Below are positions 35,901 to 47,384 of a stretch of 64,000 nucleotides of DNA, one piece after another. Numbering within the stretch: the stretch's first letter is position 1; the number at the start of each line of letters is the position of its first letter. Under the pieces are notes generated by a model that saw nothing but the letters and a program-made list of their open reading frames with translations, was not told the origin of the DNA and did no database searches. The position numbers and the translations under genes are program-made. Source of the DNA: Ulva prolifera (lineage: Eukaryota > Chlorophyta > Ulvophyceae > Ulvales > Ulvaceae); the NCBI GenBank assembly GCA_023078555.1, contig CM041196.1, forward strand, positions 1,922,001 to 1,986,000, read 5' to 3'.

Positions 35901-37174
35901 AGTGATGATGTTGACGTCGCACTGCATCGTCGGTGTGCATGTCAGTACAGCGGCTCACACCCTGCACTTGTGACAATGAGGCCAGACCAAACAGCAGTGA
36001 CTCCTAACTACGGCTGGCTACAGGAAAGGTGCAGGTGACACATTCTGTGAGACCAAAGACAATCATGTGACTAGCGAGCTTGCACTGGCTACCACCCGAA
36101 TTGAAAGCTGTGATCAGCCGTCAGGCACCAACATAAGCCCCCTTCGTAGTTGCTGCGGTCAAGCTACATGGCAAGTACATGCAGGGAGAACTGCAGCCAT
36201 GACAGCGAGCCGCAGAAGCAGAAAAAACAAATCACCACAGTTCGTACCAAGAGACTCAACGAGACCTAAGGCAGGCTCAGACCACACCAGAGGCTCGCTG
36301 GATAGTAAAACTCGAGTGTTGCAGTAGCTAAGAGTGGATCTGCAGCTGCAGTGGCAAGGATGGGAGCACATCATGGTAGTGGCTTGTGGCGCCCAACAGT
36401 GTGACAGCAAGTCAAGACCCATAGGCACAGAGGGTGGGACTGCACCTGCGAGCCTTGCAGGACATGCAGAACCTGTGCAAATCCACTTGCAACGTCTGGA
36501 CTAATGGCACCAGGTATAGAGGGCTGAGCTGAAGGTTGGGCTGGGTGCCCTGGAATCATAGCTGGGGCCATGCCTTGTGGCATCTGCTGCTGGAATGGTG
36601 GGGGGGAGAATCCCGGCTGCTGCACATGAGCTGGTTGAGCCGACTGCATAGGAGGCTGCATATGTGCGGCCATCGGACCAGCCGGAGGAATCGCAGCATG
36701 TGGATGCTGCGTGTGCTGCTGCATATGTACTTGTGGATGCTCAGCAGCAGCCGCATGAGCAGGCCCAGGATGTGCTGGGACAGCCTGTGTGGCAGCTGCA
36801 ACAGGCCCAGAATCTACCCAGTTGTCGGGCAGCGGCAGATGATAAGGGATGTGGCGTTGCATGCAGAAGAGACACCATCTGTAGAAATCTGTCCCCTCGC
36901 CTCCAGACAAGAAAGAGTATTCTTGACTTCCAGCTTGTTTCGCACGTACTTGCGCCTCAAACACCGGACCATTACGAGCAGTATACTCCGCAAGCTTGAT
37001 TATTCGTAGAGCTAAAGCGGAGTCCCCCGGTGCCGGCGCAAACGCCGGACGTTGGACCGAATTGGGCTGGCTCGCGACGGCCGAAGCACCACCGTACATG
37101 TGGGGCTGTGGAACATGTGAAGGTGGCATAGACATATCCAGCGCCATGTTCCCCTGGTTACCGGAATTTTGCAT
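32929..37174 (-). CDS. CHERP: CHERP-like splicing factor (SURP + CID)
   Basis: Exons: 37174-36446, 35884-35733, 35340-35088, 34705-34624, 34349-34037, 33687-33481, 33148-32929; about 651 residues. CHERP is a U2 snRNP-associated nuclear protein with roles in splicing. Exon 1 carries a SURP module (LRIIKLAEYTARNGPVFEA then FYRWCLFCMQRH, about residues 55-115) and a Pro/Gln/His-rich linker. Exons 2-3 form the CID, with DSIKSSSSWF, LHVLYLINDIL and LLDLWSSRGIF, about residues 240-370. A Gly/Pro/Met-rich linker follows, then FPAGLIPKL, YEKEYAPLLQDDIDSEPPP and a C-terminal DDPYAEYRRRRSGRYHSIM, which matches the DDPYENYRR end of animal CHERP. The Arg/Ser-rich region and the core of the G-patch of animal CHERP are absent, which explains the shorter length. 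The junction after exon 3 (GGC|gtgtgt) was chosen to keep the Pro-rich frame and is the least certain. Six introns are 270-560 nt; intron 6 contains a perfect hairpin. Confidence 0.9.
33386..33422. repeat. Perfect hairpin, 17-bp arms and 3-base loop
   Basis: GCTTTGCTAATGTTTGT, loop GTA, then the exact reverse complement. It lies in the last intron of the CHERP-like gene and has lower GC than its surroundings. Confidence 0.95.
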
Positions 37175-40004
37175 GCTTCCCTACTGTACGCGCGACGACC
37201 AATGCGCAGTTTCTCCCGGGGGGTGGCCTGCCCGATCGCCGAGCACGGCGAGGTTCTCAGAGCTAAAACTTTGACTTATGTCAGCCACATCAACTGCAAC
37301 ATACTAGCGTGGAATGAACATAGCGTATTCAAAGCACTGACCGCGGAACTTTCTTGGGATCACGACCGGAAGAGCGGTGATCTTGCTCAATTCAGTGCAG
37401 TTTGAGTTTCACAGCCAATATGGTTGCTCCTATGTGAGTGTGTGCACAGCCAGCCTGGGTGTCCTTCAAAGCCCGAGCTCCGCGGAGCTGATGTCCGTTG
37501 GGAGTGTCGCGTTGACACCGTTAGCCATGACACTCGACCGGATGCAACACGTGCGATGCAACCGATCGTGGGCCAGATCAAGCGTAGCATAATGAAAAAC
37601 GGAGCTTCCTCATCAACGTGATTCATCTTGGGGTAGATATTCTGACCTCTTATCGTGTTTGATGGACCGGCACCTGTGAGTTCCGAGACAGGAAGCACTT
37701 CATGATTGAGCCCTTCTAGTCATGACAGTCGGCAAAGCAGATACATTCACTGTTATAGTGACTGGGCAGATAGATAGCTGTTCAGTGAGTTGCCGAACTG
37801 ATGCTGCGATGAGATGTCCACTCAGGTCCGGCCTCATGTTTGTGGATGCTTGCAGATACCTGGAGTAGACAACAGCTACTGCAAGTGGGGCCTTGTGATC
37901 GGAGAAGATTGGAATGTTTTGAACGGCCTGGGCGAGGGGGTGACTCAACTTGCAAGGAGAGGGAGAGGTGTGTGCGTGCATCCTGTAGCATGAGTTGTCG
38001 ATGCAAGCAACTTGACTGAGAGCCCACTGTGACAGGAACAAATCCTGATATGGTTTGGAACTTCCCCGTTGATCTTACATTTCAATCATCCAGTGCATTT
38101 GGCTGGCCCAAGCTCCACTTCAGCGTTTATGGAATAGATTTTCTTGGAGCTGATACAGTGCAGGGCTACGGATTCACACATGTCCCATGCTGCTCGGGAA
38201 GGTGCGCTCACCTCAGCCCATCACTTGTCTGTTTTCCACATGCAGCCTGCAGATTACATGGCAATGGCAGCGCAGATTTCCACTGACTGTGCACCTCTTC
38301 AAACCCAAGACCAAGATGGGAATCACTGGGCTGCAGTCATGGCTGCAACGAAGACCGGCTGAGTTCAAACAGCAGGACTTTGCGTGCCAATCAGAGGGCA
38401 GAGAAGGCACGGGGTCTCTTTGCTGCAGCACGCGCTTCAGGCATCAAGCCATAACTCATGCTTGCACCCACAACCAGCTTGCATTGGACCGGTTTGGGGC
38501 CAAGGGCAGCCTGTAGATTCCCTGGTGCAGTAAGCATGTTTGGCGCAGGCGTAGGCACTCAAAACTGTGTGCTTTACGGCACTTGGCCATGCAAACATCA
38601 CACATGGCCATGATGGTGGATGCTTGTGTGTGCAGTGACAACAGTGACATCTTCCGGGACCATTTCAATCACTCTGAGTGTTGTTACCAAGGTCAGGTCC
38701 TGCCCTCTTTCCAGCCTATATTTTGGGACTGCATGCAGAGCTTACAGAAAGCCAGATGTGTCCCGCAATCGCTTGCCACTGTCACACAACTTATCGGGGA
38801 TCACGAGCCCCAATGGCAAGCGGGGTATGCAGGGCATGCACACGGTTGGATACGATGATGGCAGCTCCACTGGATTGCAAGGTGTTACAATGCTGTAGCA
38901 ATGCTGCGGCGGTGACGGAGCATCACAACAGCCTTGTGAGGACTACAGGACCCATGCCAGTATTGAAACCTACACGGCAGCAGTGAAGTGCAGAGTGCAA
39001 GCTATGGTTCAGCGACAACTACACTTCGTCCAGGGCCTGTGCCAGCTTTCGCCATCTTGTTGAACATAATTTCTGTATGGCAACGTGCCTAAACAGCTTG
39101 TGATGAGGCCGTGGCTGGAGTACTTTGGGATTGAACAGAGCTGCTGATGTAAAGCACAGGCATGAAGAATGGACCCTCACCGTACCTGCAGCAGGACAGG
39201 CGACCGCAGGACACGAAAATGAAACATCAGGCATGCGACCATGTACATCTGTCCTTGCGCTGGTGTCTCTGGTTAAGTCTCCGCAATACGGTGGACGGAC
39301 TTTTGACCTCCAAGAAAATCACAATAGCTGAGGCCAGGAGTGGCTATGGATTTTTGAATGCGCTCAACTGCGCTCAATGTTTGGTGGATCACATCCATAC
39401 GGCACATGATGATTTTTTTGCGTGCAATGTATGTTGGGATGACTGCATGAGCTTGTGACTCTTTGGTGACCTCATGAGGCATGCACCGCATGATGCAGCA
39501 TCAAGCGAGACAAATGGTATTCAACATAATCACAAGGCGCAAATCTTGCGGCTTCAGGACCAATTCAGGGATTAGAAAGGCAACTCCTTCAAAGACATTG
39601 TTTGATACAGGCTGGCGAAATGGCTCAGTGTGGGGCCCACTCTGAACGAGACAGTCTATTCCAAGCCGAATGAGGATGGCATACGTATGCTGAGCTACAC
39701 TGTGAATCGAAATCAATTATAATCAATGCTGTTTATGCATAAGAAGGATGTTTTGTGCAGCACCGTCCCCTCGAATCGGACGCCCGTCGTGTGAAGTGGC
39801 TACAGACATCCATGCTCTGTGAAATCTCGAGCTACACTTGGAAAACACATGCCGTGAGCTGAAGCCTTCACAAACGGAGCATCATCAAGATCCACACTGT
39901 GTATGCTCTGTCAGCGGCCACGATCGCCTGTCACGGTCGTACACCGTTGCTTGTCGTGCGCAGTGCCCGGCCATCACATTGACTTGCAACAGAGTGCAAC
40001 CGCC
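37175..40004. other. Divergent intergenic region between CHERP and GFM1 (2.8 kb)
   Basis: The two flanking genes start at its ends, so both promoters must be inside. I see no convincing TATA box, no gene and no repeat. Short open frames on both strands look like chance. Confidence 0.6.
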
Positions 40005-43000
40005 ATGTGGCGTAGCCTTGCGCGCCAGGCGAGCTGCAGATTGATAGAATGTAGCACTTTGCCTTGCCCTTCGTTGACGTCCCAGCTTGGTGTGCACGGC
40101 GCTGAGTCGCAGGCGTGGCTAACGCCGGCTTTCAACGTCTTGTCAGCATGTCGCTCGTTCGCCAAGCCGGCAACAAAGCGAAGCGAAACGGTGACGTATA
40201 ATCCGGTGTCTACGGCAGAAGAAGAAGCGCTGTCGCATATACGCAACATTGGTATCAGCGCGCACATCGATTCCGGGAAGACGACGCTCACAGAGCGAAT
40301 TCTGTTCTACACAGGCCGCATCAAAGCTATTCATGAGGTGCTGCGCCTACTGCAGTAGATTTGCCTGCGTATGTTCTGTGCATCGAAGCCGTTCTACGGC
40401 CAGCTGAGGCTTCTTCAGCGCGTCGTTGCCTGTAAAACGCTGCTTCGAGCTCCCGCAGGTGCGAGGCAAGGATGGCGTGGGCGCCAAGATGGACAGCATG
40501 GAGCTCGAACGAGAAAAGGGTATCACCATCCAGTCAGCGGCTACGTTCACGAAGTGGAAGGACACCCACATCAACATCGTCGACACTCCTGGCCACGTTG
40601 ACTTCACCATCGAGGTCGAGCGAGCTCTCCGAGTTCTCGACGGCGCAGTCCTGGTCCTATGCTCCGTAGGTACGCACGCACCTGAGATGTTTCACATATG
40701 CTCCGGTCGTCCCTCATCCCACCTACCCTTTGCATGCATTGGCGTGCATACATCAAGCAGCCCGCCCATCATCTTCTTAGCCTGCTCGCTCTTTCTGTGG
40801 TGCTACCTGCCGCCCCGTTTTCGCCCTTGTATCACATCAAGCAGGCGCCACATGAATACACTTCGTGCGCCATACCTATATGCGCCCTTGCGACACACGT
40901 CGGCACCTCAGCCGTAGCCCCTACGCAGACGAGCCCCCCCCATCCACCTCTCCCACCCCCCGCCGCGTATGCAGGAGGCGTGCAGTCCCAGACGATCACA
41001 GTCGACCGCCAGATGCGGCGGTACACGGTGCCGCGGCTCGCGTTCATCAACAAGTGCGACCGCGCCGGCGCCGCGCCGTGGCGCGTCATCGGCCAGATCC
41101 GCGACAAGCTCGGCCACAACTGTGCCGCGGTGCAGCTGCCGATCGGCCTCGAGGACGAGCTGCGCGGCCTCGTCGACCTCATCCACATGAAGGCCTTCCT
41201 CTTCCAGGGCGACCACGGCGAGCAGGTGTGCCCCCCTCCCTCGTCTGAGACCGGCACGCACAAACGCCTTGATATACCATACTTAATCACACGGATCGCC
41301 ACATAAATCAGCGTTTCATGGGGTCTAGGTCTAAGCTTTTGTTATCTTTGTTGCAACAGTCACCCCGGAAAATCCTGCTTTGATATACCCAGCTGCATAC
41401 CTAGAAAACCCAGCGTTATATGTTGGTGCATTTAATTCAGTACGGAATTTTGAGTTTCGTTGTGTGTGCAATTTTTGTTTTAAATTCAGCGGCACAGACT
41501 CTCCTATGCACGGGGCGCCTGCACGGTCGTGGTGATGCTGCGCCGCAGCTTGAGCAGCTCCTCGTTGCGCTCCTCGATGTTGTCCGTCAGGCTCTGGTTC
41601 TCGACCTTGAGCTGCTCGATTCCATAATAGATGTCAGGGCATTGCTGATTCAATAAATATTTATTCAATACATTCAATACAATCTATTTTCTGTCGCAGC
41701 GCGTGATCAATCACTGTGCACGCCAAAGACCCGCGCACCAATGTCATCTGGCCCGATGACACAGAGTACTCAATATCAACTGGCTCTGATCGTGAGGGGC
41801 GCACAAACCCTGACCGCCGCTGCGGATCAACGAGGTGCCCCCGAAGCCACGGGCGCGTCCCAGATTAGCCACACACACGCCATCCCTCCCCGTCTCTGCG
41901 ATACTTTGTCACAAACACCTGCCATGCTGGCGCTGCAGATCAACGAGGTGCCGATACCGGAGGCCCTCCAGGAGGAGGCGGAGGCGCGGCGGCAGGAGCT
42001 CGTGGAGGCCGTGGCCGACGGCGACGACGAGGTCGCGGACCTCTTCCTGTCGGAGGAGGCGGTGCCGGGGCCGGTGCTGCACGCGGCCGTGCGCCGCGCG
42101 ACCGTCGCGCGCACCTTCATCCCCGTCTTCATGGGCAGCGCCTACCGCAACGTCGGCGTCCAGCTGCTGCTGGACGGCGTCTCCGCCTTCCTGCCGAGCC
42201 CCACCGACGTGCGGCCCCCCTCCCCACCGCTGCCGCCGCATGTGCTGAGTGTGTGCTGCGCTGTGTGCTGTGTTGCAATGACAGAGTCGGAGAGGCGGTA
42301 AGCACCGCCAGGGCAACGAACAAGCAAAACAGCGCCACCAATCGTGACGGACGCCAACCCACGCCAAACGCGAGCACGGCTTCCGAGCACAGTAGGACGC
42401 CCCACACTGCGTGATGTGTGCCGTGTGGCCTGCGCGTCTCGGCGTGTTGACGCAGGGGACCAGCTGCCAGGCCACGGTATCGCATGCATGCGTGTGTGGT
42501 ATCGCATGCATGCGTGCGGTATCGCATGCATGAGTGTGTATGTACACATGTCCATGGGGTCATCGGCGACTCCGGTGTCCAATTTGATGTGCGGGGGGGA
42601 CGTGGGCGTAAGCCGCAGCTCGCAACTGGGGCAGGTGTATGGTCTCGTCGTTGTGGAGAGGGTGCGGGTGCAGGTGGTCAACACGGCGCTCGACCTGAGT
42701 GCGGACGAGGAGGCGTTTGTGCTGCCCAACTCGCCGTCGGGGCCGCTCGTGGCGCTCGCGTTCAAGCTCGAGGAGGGCAAGTACGGGCAGCTGACGTACG
42801 TGCGCGTCTACAGCGGCACCCTCGTCAAGGGCTCCGTCATCGTGAACCAGAGCACCGGCAAGAAGCACAAGGTGCCGCGGCTCGTGCGGACGCACTCCGA
42901 CGAGCTCGAGGACGCCGAGTCGATCCAGGTGTGGCCCGGGAGAGGCTCTTTTGCTGTGTTTGTCTGTGCGCGTGGTCCGTACACTCACTCTTCTGTGACC

Positions 43001-45914
43001 GTCCAGGTGTAGCCCTGCGGCAGCGTCGCCGTGGGCGTACGACGCGATGCGTGCCGATGTGTGGCATGGTGTGTGGGTCACAGAGTGGAGCACTGTTGCG
43101 AACCTGTTGTGCTTTCGCGGGTTTTGCGGTGATATCGCGATCAATTTGGTTGCCACAGATCCAAGGTCGGTCAGGCGGAGCCTGAGCGTGTGCTGTGAGT
43201 GGTCCTCACCAAAGTAAAGTATATTTCCGCTCGTCCGCGATAGCCGGCAGGAACGTCTATGTGCTGCGACACGGATCGGTGCACTGAAACATGGCACAAC
43301 TTCATGGTGCCATGAGCCGGGGGTGTCCCCTATGTGTGTCCCATGTGTAGCATGTCATACAAATGGGGCTGTCCACAGGCTGTCAGACCGACAGGCGCTC
43401 CTGTTTTCTTCTTCTTCTTCAAAGAGCCAGGCTGCCTGGTGGCGTCGCACTCCCAAAGCCTGCCCGCCTCAGACCACTTTCCCACAGATGATGCGGCCTG
43501 CATGTGTGTTGTGTATGATGCTGTCGCAGCTTTCCGTCTCCCTTTCACGACCGCGTGTGGCCACTCACATTGCCGGAAATATCCGTGTGGTGTTTTTCAA
43601 TTTTTGAAGCATAACATATTGTTTCTTTTCCATGCAGCACGCCAGGTCCAGGCAGTGTGAGCCTGCCTCAGCCCGACGCACCGGTCACACAGCCCTGGAC
43701 TGGCGCACTCCCCCCCCACCCTTTCGTCCGGCCCGTAAATTGCTGATTTTCCGGATCCATTTTCCAGGTCGCCACCCCAAAAAACACGCGCGGTGCAGGC
43801 GGGCGAGATCTGCGCGCTCTTCGGCCTGGAGTGCTCCTCCGGGGACACCTTCACCGCGGGCTCCAAGGTCAGCATGACCAGCATCCGCGTGCCCGAGCCC
43901 GTCGTGTCGCTCGCGATCACCCCCCAGACGAGCGACACCCAGAACTTCTTCAAGGCGCTGGCGCGCTTCCAGCGCGAGGACCCGACGTTCCGGGTGCACA
44001 CGGACGGCGAGAGCGGCGAGATCATCATGAGTGGCATGGGGGAGCTGCACCTCGAGGTGTACGCGGAGCGCATCCGCCGCGAGTACGGCATCGAGTGCAT
44101 CATCGGCAACCCCAAGGTGTGCCCCCACACCCCTGCCAGGGCTCTAGAGTACTGATTGTCTTTCTGTTCTGTTCCGTTCTGCCGAGAGAGCTCGCTTCGC
44201 TCGTCGTGAGCTGTTGGCCGCTTGTATGCTTCAAGTTTCGCGGGGCTGCGATTGGTTTTGTAGTGCCCAGGTCGCCAGACTGCAGTCTGCGCGGAGTACA
44301 TGGCGACTGTTGCGGGGTGTGGCAGTCCAGCGGTGTAGCGATGGTGTCACTCTGGACTGGCGCGAGAGCTGGTGGTTTGGGTTGTGGGGGGATGTCTCTC
44401 GTCTGCAGGCCCGACTGGCGTTTAGTGCTGCCCCCCCCAGCCCCCTCGCTGCGCCACTTTCGAAACACAGGGCGGCCGAACTGGCGTACTGGTTAACGAG
44501 GGGGGTTGTTGGGGTTAGTCTGCGTAGGCGGGGTCCATCCGAAGAAAAAAAGGAATGGGGATCGACGCGTGGACGGAGCCCTATCAGGTCATGCTGTGCA
44601 GCGCCACCACGCATGCAGCCGGTGGTGCACTTTGCTCTGAGTGCGCTCTGGCCATCCCGGCGTGTGTGAGGGTCGCCGCACCCTGACGCACACGCTGGGC
44701 ACAGCACAGCACAGCATGGCACAGCGTGCAGGTGAACTACCGCGAGACGATCACCGCGCCGGCCAAGTTTGACTACACGCACAAGAAGCAGTCCGGCGGC
44801 GCGGGGCAGTTTGGCAAGATCACCGGCACCGTGGAGCCGCTGCCGGCCGGGGAGTCCGGGGAGGCGCCGAAGCTCGAGTTTGTGAACAAGCTCGTCGGCA
44901 CCGACATCCCGAGCGTGTTTGTGCCGTCGATCGAGAAGGGCTTCGATGAGGCGATGGCGTCCGGGAATCTCACGGGCCACCCTGTGCAGGTGCGGCCCAC
45001 GCTGCGGCCCATGCTGTGGCTTCTGGGGTGCGGCTAATATGGCGGGGTCATTCTTGGTTGTTCTGCTGCTTTTCGCGGCAACGGTCCGAGGTCCTCTGAG
45101 GGTTTTTTGCTTTGTTTGGGCTTGTCGTGAGCTGCGTTGCGGTGTGTCATGGTGGTTCGCTTTCCTGTGCGACCGTTTAATTTGAACTGCTTTGTTCTCG
45201 CTTCTTCTGCTTTACAATCCGTTACCTTGTTTTGTCTTGCTGACTCGCCAGGGCAGGCATGCTTGGCTACATGTATCAATACCAGCGGGACACTGACGCG
45301 CGCCATGCATGCAGCAAGTCCGCGTGACGCTCGAGGGCGGCGGCTCGCACCCGGTGGACTCAAGCGATGTCGCCTTCCGGCTCGCGGCGGTGGGCGCCTT
45401 CCGGCAGGCGTTCGCGGCGGCGAGCCCGGTGGTGCTCGAGCCGCACATGCTCGTCGAGGTGCAGGTGCCGAACGAGTACCAGGGCACCGTCATGGGCGAC
45501 CTCAACCGGCGGCGGGGCATGATCCTGGACAGCGGCGGCGAGGGCGACGACGCAGTCATCACCGCCCAGGTGCGACCCTAAACTTGCACATTTTCAACAG
45601 AAGAACTGCCAGATATAATAAATATAAAACATCGCCTTGGAGTACGCGTCATTGCTCTGCCATACACTCGGCCAATCCCTTGTCATTCGTTCCCCCTGAA
45701 CCGCCAAGCTGCAGCGGCAGGGCCCTTGTTCGTTGACAGGGCGGTGCTGTGGCTACAGGTGCCGCTGAGCGAGATGTTCGGGTACAGCAGCGCCCTGCGC
45801 TCGCAGACGGCGGGCAAGGGCGAGTACACGATGGAGTTCCGCACGCATGCGCCGGTGACCGCTGAGGCCCAGGCCGAGCTCACGGGGCACTACAAAGGCG
45901 CGCGCAAGAGCTAG
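40005..45914 (+). CDS. GFM1: Mitochondrial elongation factor G
   Basis: Exons: 40005-40337, 40459-40669, 40975-41225, 41939-42208, 42674-42928, 43799-44116, 44732-44989, 45315-45569, 45759-45914; about 768 residues, close to the family's 750. The GTPase translocates tRNA and mRNA on the mitochondrial ribosome. A basic N-terminal extension before about residue 75 fits a targeting peptide. G motifs: AHIDSGKT (86-93), RE..GITI (about 129-135), DTPGHVD (153-159) and NKCD (207-210). Domain II contains [19 protein letters not shown]; domains III-V contain [54 protein letters not shown] and [13 protein letters not shown]. All eight junctions keep phase. Donors include gtgcgg, gtgtgc and gtacgc. Exons 1-2 have moderate GC, exons 3-9 are very GC-rich. 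Intron 3 (713 nt) contains an antisense coiled-coil fragment and a duplicated copy of the next exon's start. Introns 5 and 6 (870, 615 nt) hold nothing else recognised apart from a short repeat at 44324. Confidence 0.97.
41519..41623 (-). pseudogene. Isolated exon-like fragment of a CCDC113/CCDC96-type coiled-coil protein, antisense in GFM1 intron 3
   Basis: Thirty-five codons on the minus strand read as a clean heptad-rich coiled coil: [19 protein letters not shown], then [15 protein letters not shown]. The wording EQLK-EN-..-I-ER-NEEL-KL resembles the conserved segment of ciliary CCDC113/CCDC96 (FAP263) proteins from memory. The fragment stops abruptly, with no GT donor after TTTVQ and no acceptor matched before it. 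No neighbouring exon of such a gene is present. Its GC-rich codon usage matches the GC-rich exons of this genome, while its immediate surroundings are AT-richer. It looks like a displaced piece of a flagellar gene, not a functional exon. Confidence 0.5.
41801..41955. repeat. Partial tandem duplication of an acceptor and exon start in GFM1 intron 3
   Basis: CACAAACC..CTG....GCTGCGGATCAACGAGGTGCC at 41801-41839 parallels CACAAACACCTG...GCTGCAGATCAACGAGGTGCC at 41911-41954, which is the intron end and start of exon 4. The upstream copy reads GCGG where the real acceptor has GCAG, so it cannot be spliced to. Confidence 0.75.
42475..42535. repeat. Tandem microrepeat, about 20 bp, three copies
   Basis: GGTATCGCATGCATG plus a few bases is repeated three times in intron 4 of GFM1. 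Confidence 0.85.
44324..44365. repeat. Single diverged copy of the A-box-like element
   Basis: GTGGCAGTCCAGCGGTGTAG followed by TCACTCTGGACTGG resembles an arm of the inverted repeat at 14709-14811 and itself has CAGTCCAG and CTGGACTG ends that could pair. It lies in intron 6 of GFM1. Confidence 0.5.
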
Positions 45915-47384
45915 CCGCGCCTCCGCCATGCGTCACGCGTGCGGGGCGGGTGCTGCCTGGCGGCAGGTCCTCACGGTGCGCCTGCCGGGGCGTCCATGCA
46001 TGCCCTGTCCCACAGGTGCGCGGCCGCGAGGGGCGGCCGCCACGAAGCGCGCGTGCGGGCGGCATGCATCGCTGGGCTGCGCGCCCGGTGTCGCGGCGGG
46101 GCAGTGGGTGCGAGGCGGGCAACGCGGCGATGCAGGGGAGGGTCGTGGCCGCCGGACGGGTGGCGAGGGTGTCGCGACGACACAGGTGGCAATTAGCAAC
46201 GCAAGCATCGCACAGGGTGGGCTGTAGGGTTTGAGTGGCCGGTGCTGATGCAGCTGCGGTGACCACCTGGCAGGTGCAGCTGACGCAATACGTCCTGCCA
46301 GAGCTGAGTGGCGGTGGCAGCATTGGAGCCTCCCCCCAAGCTGCAGCCAAAGTTGAACGGATATATGGCTAGATCTGACTGCGAGCCAGTCCCCGTACAA
46401 GTTCTTGTTCCACAGGCGCTGTCTGAGTTGCAACATTTGGTCACGCTTTCGCCTCTTGAGTGGCGATGTGTTCCAATGTGTGGGCCTGTGTCACAGTAGA
46501 GAACCAGCCTCAGTGTGAAGGTCAGATGATAGCTTGGATGCGAGGTACAGCTGGAATGCTGCTGGTGGGTGTCAGCCAGAAAGTTTCAGGCATTTCGTGG
46601 CTGGGACGACTTCGATGAATCTGCCACACGGAGTTGACAAAGCTGTGAGCACCACGATCCGTCCGTCTTTGCAGACTCTGAGCTGGCTTGTGTTCAGGAA
46701 ACTGCTTCGAAGATATGCGATAAGGTTGACAAAGCAGAGGCTAGCAAGGGTGCCTGTGTGAAGCCGCCCGATGCATGGAGCCAGGACCTGTGATGCGGAG
46801 ACATCTGCTTTGCGTATTCGCTCGATATGTGATGGCCGTGTGGGCAGTCCATAAGCATCATCCCAGCAGGGGGCTAAAGTTGGGCGTAGCTCCCGGATTG
46901 CATTCATGCCAGGCATTCATACTTTCGAATTGCATGTGACGTTGGCTCAGTGATTCATGTGCTTTCACATTCATGTCTGTGACAATCAGCATGTCAGTCG
47001 ATGCTGCATGGCTACCACCAAGGCTATTGCTCAGCATGTCAGTGGCTGCTGAATGGCTATTATCAAAGCTATTACTCAGGTGTCAACATGAGGTACATCT
47101 CACGGTGCCGCAACGGGCTCTGGCCAACACGCTGCGGCCAAGCAGCACCAAAGTTATGGCTCAGGTGTCAACACGGGGCGCATCTGGCGCCGCTGCGAAT
47201 GGGTTGCGGCCAAGCAGCACCGAACGTCAGCACGTGACTGCCGGACAGCCTGCAGGCTGCTGCCACTGCTGCACGCCTGCTGGGGCAGTCGCCTTGGGGG
47301 CTCCTCGTGGTTCAGGCCAGCCGGGTCGCGGTGTCATGGGGGGGGCTATGGCCTGCTGCAGACACACCTACCGAGCGTGTGTGG
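45915..47384. other. Convergent intergenic region between GFM1 and IMPACT
   Basis: No gene is recognised. Bases 45920-46160 are GC-rich without a supported frame. Bases 46984-47230 contain two successive pairs of imperfect direct repeats, listed separately. Confidence 0.6.
46984..47230. repeat. Two nested pairs of imperfect direct repeats
   Basis: Pair one (46984-47029 and 47030-47079) shares CAGCATGTCAGT, TGCTG.ATGGCTA and AAGCTATT-like blocks. Pair two (47080-47164 and 47165-47230) shares GTGTCAACA and TGCGGCCAAGCAGCACC. Both lie downstream of the IMPACT stop codon. Confidence 0.75.
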
